Of a stretch of 64,000 nt of DNA, positions 59,601 to 64,000 are shown one piece after another. Position 1 is the first letter of the stretch. The number at the start of each line of letters is the position of its first letter. The position numbers were made by a program, and so were the translations under genes. A model generated the notes under the pieces. It saw only the letters and a program-made list of their open reading frames with translations, had not been told where the DNA came from and searched no databases. Source of the DNA: Viola odorata (Eukaryota > Streptophyta > Magnoliopsida > Malpighiales > Violaceae); assembly GCA_963691705.1 (NCBI GenBank), contig OY829538.1, positions 79,862,781 to 79,926,780 of the forward strand, given 5' to 3'.

Positions 59601-60632
59601 ATGAATTCTCTTTTAGTTGCTACCAACAGAAAGGCAGAGAAGCGTGTGGATGGCCACCGGTGCTTTTGTTGCAAAAGGGTGTTTTGCAGCCATCGCGCTC
59701 TTAGGGGGCATCTGAGGGTTCATCGAGAGGAGATTATGTCTAGTAGGAGCTGCAACAATCCTGGTAGTTCTGGCAACAACTCCAGGACCCTTATGGATAG
59801 CCAGCCTGAGAAATCTTCTGGGAAGGTGAGGAAAATGCTGCCTCTCTCCAATGGGAAGGCTTCTCCTTTGGCCTCCTCTAAGAGGTTCTGCTCAGACAAA
59901 ACTGGCCCAGTGGATACAACCGTGGCCCTTGGAGACGAGCTTGTGAATGCCAAATCTCTGTCTCTCCAGTGTCTCAGTCTTTCATCTCCCAGAAGGAGTG
60001 CTGGAATTCATCATTCTAGTCATCTGTTCTCAACAGAAAATGCTGCATCAAACACAATTCAACCATCCTTGAATCAATGTGCATTCTCTGCAGCGATCAT
60101 TTCCCCTTCTGATCTTTCATTGAGTTTAGGCGCAAATGAACTCTTCCCCTTTAATGCTGTTGGACATCAAACTTGGATGGATGCTACTCTAGTCTCTGAT
60201 GGACATGCGAGCCAGAACCGTCCATTTATTGATCTTAACAAGCCTGCTCTTCTCCAGTCAGGTATGTCTGATCCCTTTCTAGTTGGCTCAACTCAATTGC
60301 TGAGCTCCAAGGGATCTGGTATTTGCTTCTCTGGTTGGGGTCGTTGGCAGTGTCGAGGTCAATATGAAGTTGGTCAGTCAAGCAAAACCAGTGCCCTGAC
60401 TCTTGAAGGGAATAAGAGCCCTCACTTTGAAAATGTCCCAGATGGTGCTAACATGATGAATCCACCGAAAAGGCCTGTGATGAACTTTTACCCACCAGTA
60501 CATGCCGAGAGGCTGGGGATAGAAGAGCAATTTCCTTTCGAGAGTCTGGAGCAGGCTTACGCTAGGTTGGAGATGTTCATGGAAGTGGAAGAGAAAAGTC
60601 GGCGAGATCTTGACCTATCCCTGCATCTTTAG
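59601..60632 (+). CDS. single C2H2 zinc finger protein with C-terminal EAR motif
   Basis: 343 residues from the first in-frame ATG (MNSLLVATNRKAEKRVDGHR). The frame is open for 30 codons further up without an ATG, so a spliced upstream start is possible. One C2H2 finger: HRCFCCKRVFCSHRALRGHL, Cys-x2-Cys-x12-His-x3-His, residues 21-41. Its helix reads HRALRGH where the plant Q-type finger has QALGGH. The middle is Ser/Pro-rich with little order, has a basic stretch (GKVRKMLPLSNGK), and SLSLGANELFPF. The protein ends LDLSLHL, an EAR motif of the type that recruits TOPLESS co-repressors. It is likely a nuclear transcriptional repressor. The target genes cannot be told from sequence, and I do not know a named orthologue. 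Confidence 0.82.
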   Translation: MNSLLVATNRKAEKRVDGHRCFCCKRVFCSHRALRGHLRVHREEIMSSRSCNNPGSSGNNSRTLMDSQPEKSSGKVRKMLPLSNGKASPLASSKRFCSDKTGPVDTTVALGDELVNAKSLSLQCLSLSSPRRSAGIHHSSHLFSTENAASNTIQPSLNQCAFSAAIISPSDLSLSLGANELFPFNAVGHQTWMDATLVSDGHASQNRPFIDLNKPALLQSGMSDPFLVGSTQLLSSKGSGICFSGWGRWQCRGQYEVGQSSKTSALTLEGNKSPHFENVPDGANMMNPPKRPVMNFYPPVHAERLGIEEQFPFESLEQAYARLEMFMEVEEKSRRDLDLSLHL

Positions 60633-63116
60633 CTTTGTAGTTTGTACTTCTTTTAAAAATAAGTGCTAGTGTCCTCTTTCCTTTGTATTGAGTGAGTATA
60701 CTGCACATGCTTTCCGAGGACAGGAATTTCTGCCTGTTCTCATGTGCCTGCAACTGTAAGTTTGTTAATTTTCGCTTGGTTACTAGTAGACTGTTTTCTT
60801 CTTGTGTACACCAACATCTTTTTATTTTTGTGATAATGCATGTGATCCATATATATATGCAGGCATAAACTTCATGCTCATTCTGTTTTGAGCAACTTCG
60901 CAATAGGGCTACTTGCCTAACTTTCTGCTTCCGTAGGTTTTTTTGAATCCGGTTTATAAGTTTCTGACATCAGTGTTGCTGATTTCGCCATCCTTTTTTA
61001 GGCAGGAAAAGAACTCTTACAGCATTCTCAAGAGAACCACTCAATCCAATGTTTATGGTATCTTGTTTTACTATTATTTCACCAATAATCAGGATTTGAT
61101 ATTTTAGTTGTAGCGTCCATATTTTGTTAAGTAACTCCTCAAATTTGTGTTGAGGCCTTTAACTTGGAGAAATGGGATTTGTTTTTGGCTTCTGTTCGTG
61201 CTGATGGGTGATAAAACTGGGCAGGTTTGAAGGTCTCTTACTTGTTTATGTTGTGTCAAGTTCTTTGTCATGCATTTTCTCTTATTTGTCGACTTAGTGT
61301 CTTCCAAATCGCATCACTGATTGTTTCATCGGATCGATTATCTTTGGCTAGTTTTCAAGTTCGAATCAAGCTTTTAGGCAAACCATGTACTGCATTATCA
61401 CGTTTCTTTTCCTGTCATAGCTTGTTGAAAAGCATCCATGGTTGTTTTCTTGTTCAGTAAATTTCTCGTCTGTCTTCGATCCTTTGCTATTATCCTGAAG
61501 GTTTGAGGTTGATGGACTAACAGAAAAACAAATGGCTGCAGATCAGCATGCTGAAATTTCTGATTTCTATACTCTGGTGTATTCTGATGCAGAAAAACCA
61601 GTGAAGCTAGGCGTGTTCTCGGATGAACCGAAAAATTGTCCAATAATCGAAAAACAGTTTCATGATTTCATCGACATTTTTATTATCATTTCACTATGCC
61701 TCTGATTATGCAGTTTTTTCTTCATAGTTATTCTATCAGACTGAGTTTGAACATTCTGCAGATTTAAGTTAATTGCAGGTCGTCTCTTTAGGATATGCAG
61801 TTATGAGTGAAGGGTTTTCGTTTTTAATAGGATTGATCAATAGAGGGCTTTATAAAATCCAAAACAGAAGATCTAATTTAAAAACTTAAGAAACCATGTT
61901 TTCCAACTTAGTTATTTCTCTCACTTACAGAGTATTTTCTGCGCCAAAGACGCGTAAGAGACTGATCGTATTCAAGCATTATTAACTTTAAATGAAAGAT
62001 GTCCCTCTCATTTTGTCAACACATCCAATTTTTACAAGGATCCTTTTTATACTTTTTATACTTCTGGCAAAGGATGAATTCCGATTGAGTATAGTTGCAC
62101 GTTAAAAGAGAATAATTTTTATAGTATTTCTTTAAAAATTTTAAATTCAATTTCAAATCTAAATTAAATATGAACGAATTTTTTACTACTCGACTACACA
62201 GGACATACTTACAATTGCAGAAGTCTACAATGTACCAAGCCATTTGTTGTTTGCTCTGACTTTCTGGTGAAACCTCCTCACCTTCTCTAAGAAAAGAAAC
62301 CGTCAAACCACGTGAGAGTTTCGGAAGGAACGAAAAAAACACAAAAAACGTTCCATAAAAAAGCAAATGTTTATTGCCATATGTCATTATACAACCAGTC
62401 AAAAAAAAAATTAAGAAAAGTGTCTTTGTTTGTTAGTCCCTAACTATCCTCACTATTATTTCGATTGGAAACTAATTTCATTCGAGTATTTTTCGATGGT
62501 ATTTATATTTTGTATTGCTTTTTAGAATTTGAAGTTATTTTAGATTTAAACGACAAGTATTCATGAGTTTATGAGATTAAACTAATTATTTTAAATACTT
62601 TTTTTAAAAACTAAATTTATAGTGAGACTAAACTAAATTATTTTCTAATTAATCCATAAAAAATAAAATGTTTTCAATAATGAAGTTCGAAAACCCTTTA
62701 TTCCAAGAATGGGATGTTGGAAAACCCTAGCAAATATTACCTTTAAATCCTTAAAAAATAAAAATAGAGGAAGACTTTCAAGTTGAAATTTCGAAGGATA
62801 AAAATTATTTCTTAAATGTTTGGTATGTTTTCTTAATTTTATCATTAACGTTTCAATTAATTAAAAATTTCGAAATAAATAACCTTTAATTACATTTCAA
62901 AGTCAAACACTAAAAAATAAAGTCAAATGTTACAAAATTACATCAACATAAAACAAGCATTAACTTACCTAAATGAATGTCAAACATCAGAAAACTCTAA
63001 AAGTATCACCAAACTATTTATTGTTTTAACGTTTATACGATTTGTTATTTATAATGAGAATTGTTACCAACTGGGCGTTTGAAAAATAAAATTATATTGT
63101 AAACTTTTAACGATAA
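60633..63116. other. 3' flank of the C2H2 gene and intergenic DNA
   Basis: Balanced sequence to about 61800 may include the 3' UTR; beyond that it is AT-rich. No further gene is supported. Confidence 0.4.
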
Positions 63117-63650
63117 TGTTTGGTTGACTCCAGCTTTGTATAACTTACATTTTCAAAAATTATACTCCTTTCCTCCGTCTTCTAATAATTATCATTTTTT
63201 TACGAATTTTTACTGTTTATAATAATTGTCATTTTACTTTTTCGATCCCACATTTTTTTGCCTCTTTGATCCTATATTTTTTTACCGTTGAAGGATAGGT
63301 TGGCTAATTATTGAACAAAAAATCAAGGTTCGATTTGAAACAGAAAAAAAGAAGAAGAGGATTACTACCCCCCACTGTTTCCAAACGACATTGTTTGGAA
63401 GACAAAGAGAGTACTAAATAATATTAAAAAATTATATTTTTGTAAGCGATAAGTTTTGTATAAATTTTATATTTTATATTATTTTTTTATGAATATTAAT
63501 ATAAAATGAGTACAATAATCATGTTAGAAAAATAAAGTATCAAATATATTGACTTGAAACATGCTAAATTTTTTCTTTTACACAAATATAAATTTTTCGT
63601 ATTATTTAATGTAATTTTTAGAAGTTAAATTATACTTATTAAATACCATT
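63117..63650. mobile_element. hAT-like MITE interrupted by a Stowaway element
   Basis: Starts TGTTTGGTTGACTCCAGC, like the 33255-33564 element. Its later part (63430-63650) is the reverse complement of that element's interior, including TTTACACAAATATAA and AAATTATACTTATTAAA. A Stowaway copy (63165-63411) lies inside it. The right end is not clear. Confidence 0.5.
63165..63411. mobile_element. Stowaway MITE, about 247 bp, nested
   Basis: TA-flanked, ends CTCCTTTCCTCCGTCTTC / GGAAGACAAAGAGAG, in poorer agreement than other copies. Confidence 0.6.
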
Positions 63651-64000
63651 TTGAAATTCCATAATTGTCCAAATTTTTTCAACTTTTAAACTATACTGGG
63701 CATCATATAAATTATAGTTATTTTACCCTTAAAATTAGTTTATCCCTACTGCCATTTACTAAACTTTCCTAATGGAGTAATATTTTTTTTCCATTTTCTT
63801 AATCATCCACTTATCCATGCATTAACAAAAACTTCAGTCCTTAATCTACGCGTTAGGCACTTAACTTTGAAACTTGATCTTCTTTTTCCAAATCCTCAAA
63901 CTTTCAAGATAACCGCACTCCCAGTGCCCGCGTGTGCACACCACGCTCTAGCTACATCTATAAACCAAGCCCAGTCCTGCTCATGCCACGTCTTCATCTA
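63651..64000. other. intergenic DNA to the window edge
   Basis: AT-rich, becoming more balanced after 63900 (CACTCCCAGTGCCCGCGTGTG). The last 100 bases could be a promoter of a gene outside the window, but nothing in them proves it. Confidence 0.3.

Noticed and set aside
1..64000. tRNA and rRNA genes, CRISPR arrays, LTR retrotransposons
   Set aside because: Looked for by eye: no tRNA with both boxes and a cloverleaf, no rRNA, no spaced direct repeats, no reverse transcriptase or long terminal repeats found.

Overview
The window is nuclear DNA from a dicot plant. Genes have short GT-AG introns, intergenic DNA is AT-rich and full of small DNA transposons, and every recognisable protein is of plant type: a TIR-NLR, plastid pyruvate dehydrogenase E1-beta, NCED, a JAZ repressor, a PPR-DYW remnant and a plant-type BRCA1. 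TIR-NLRs point to a eudicot rather than a grass. I cannot name the species.

Layout. 1-340 (-): first two coding exons of a JAZ8-like jasmonate repressor, cut by the window edge. 700-2815: inverted and solo MITE copies. 2959-3420 (+): orphan C-terminal E/DYW piece of a PPR protein, with a zinc ligand lost. 4054-9475 (+): an intron-containing but broken BRCA1 (RING, ePHD, tandem BRCT) with four apparent frameshifts, a stop at a conserved Trp and one wrecked BRCT exon. 10573-14015 (+): an intact TIR-NB-ARC-LRR gene whose nucleotide-binding domain is of the CNL (RPS2/At4g27220-like) type. 14687-16796: a 2.1 kb Mutator-type element with a 9-bp target duplication and possible gene cargo. 16980-18540: low-complexity A/T-rich tract. 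21275-23873 (-): complete five-exon DUF1365 gene. 25031-27065 (+): complete four-exon plastid PDH E1-beta gene. 27066-40779: about 14 kb with no gene I can support, only MITEs, SINE-like pieces and AT-rich DNA. 40780-42609 (-): intronless NCED, the rate-limiting enzyme of ABA synthesis, with ABRE/G-box motifs upstream. 42900-59500: gene-poor, with Stowaway, Harbinger-like and hAT-like elements. 59601-60632 (+): single-finger C2H2 repressor-type protein ending in an EAR motif, with a probable spliced leader upstream. 60633-64000: no gene seen.

The genes do not form a pathway cluster. Stress and hormone functions (JAZ, NLR, NCED) lie beside housekeeping ones (PDH E1-beta). The most notable items are the TIR-to-CNL-type NLR chimera, the decayed BRCA1 locus, the Mutator element with putative host cargo, and a family of TA-flanked Stowaway elements that share one internal palindromic core. 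Exon boundaries were placed by hand from splice signals and reading-frame continuity; no database search was run.
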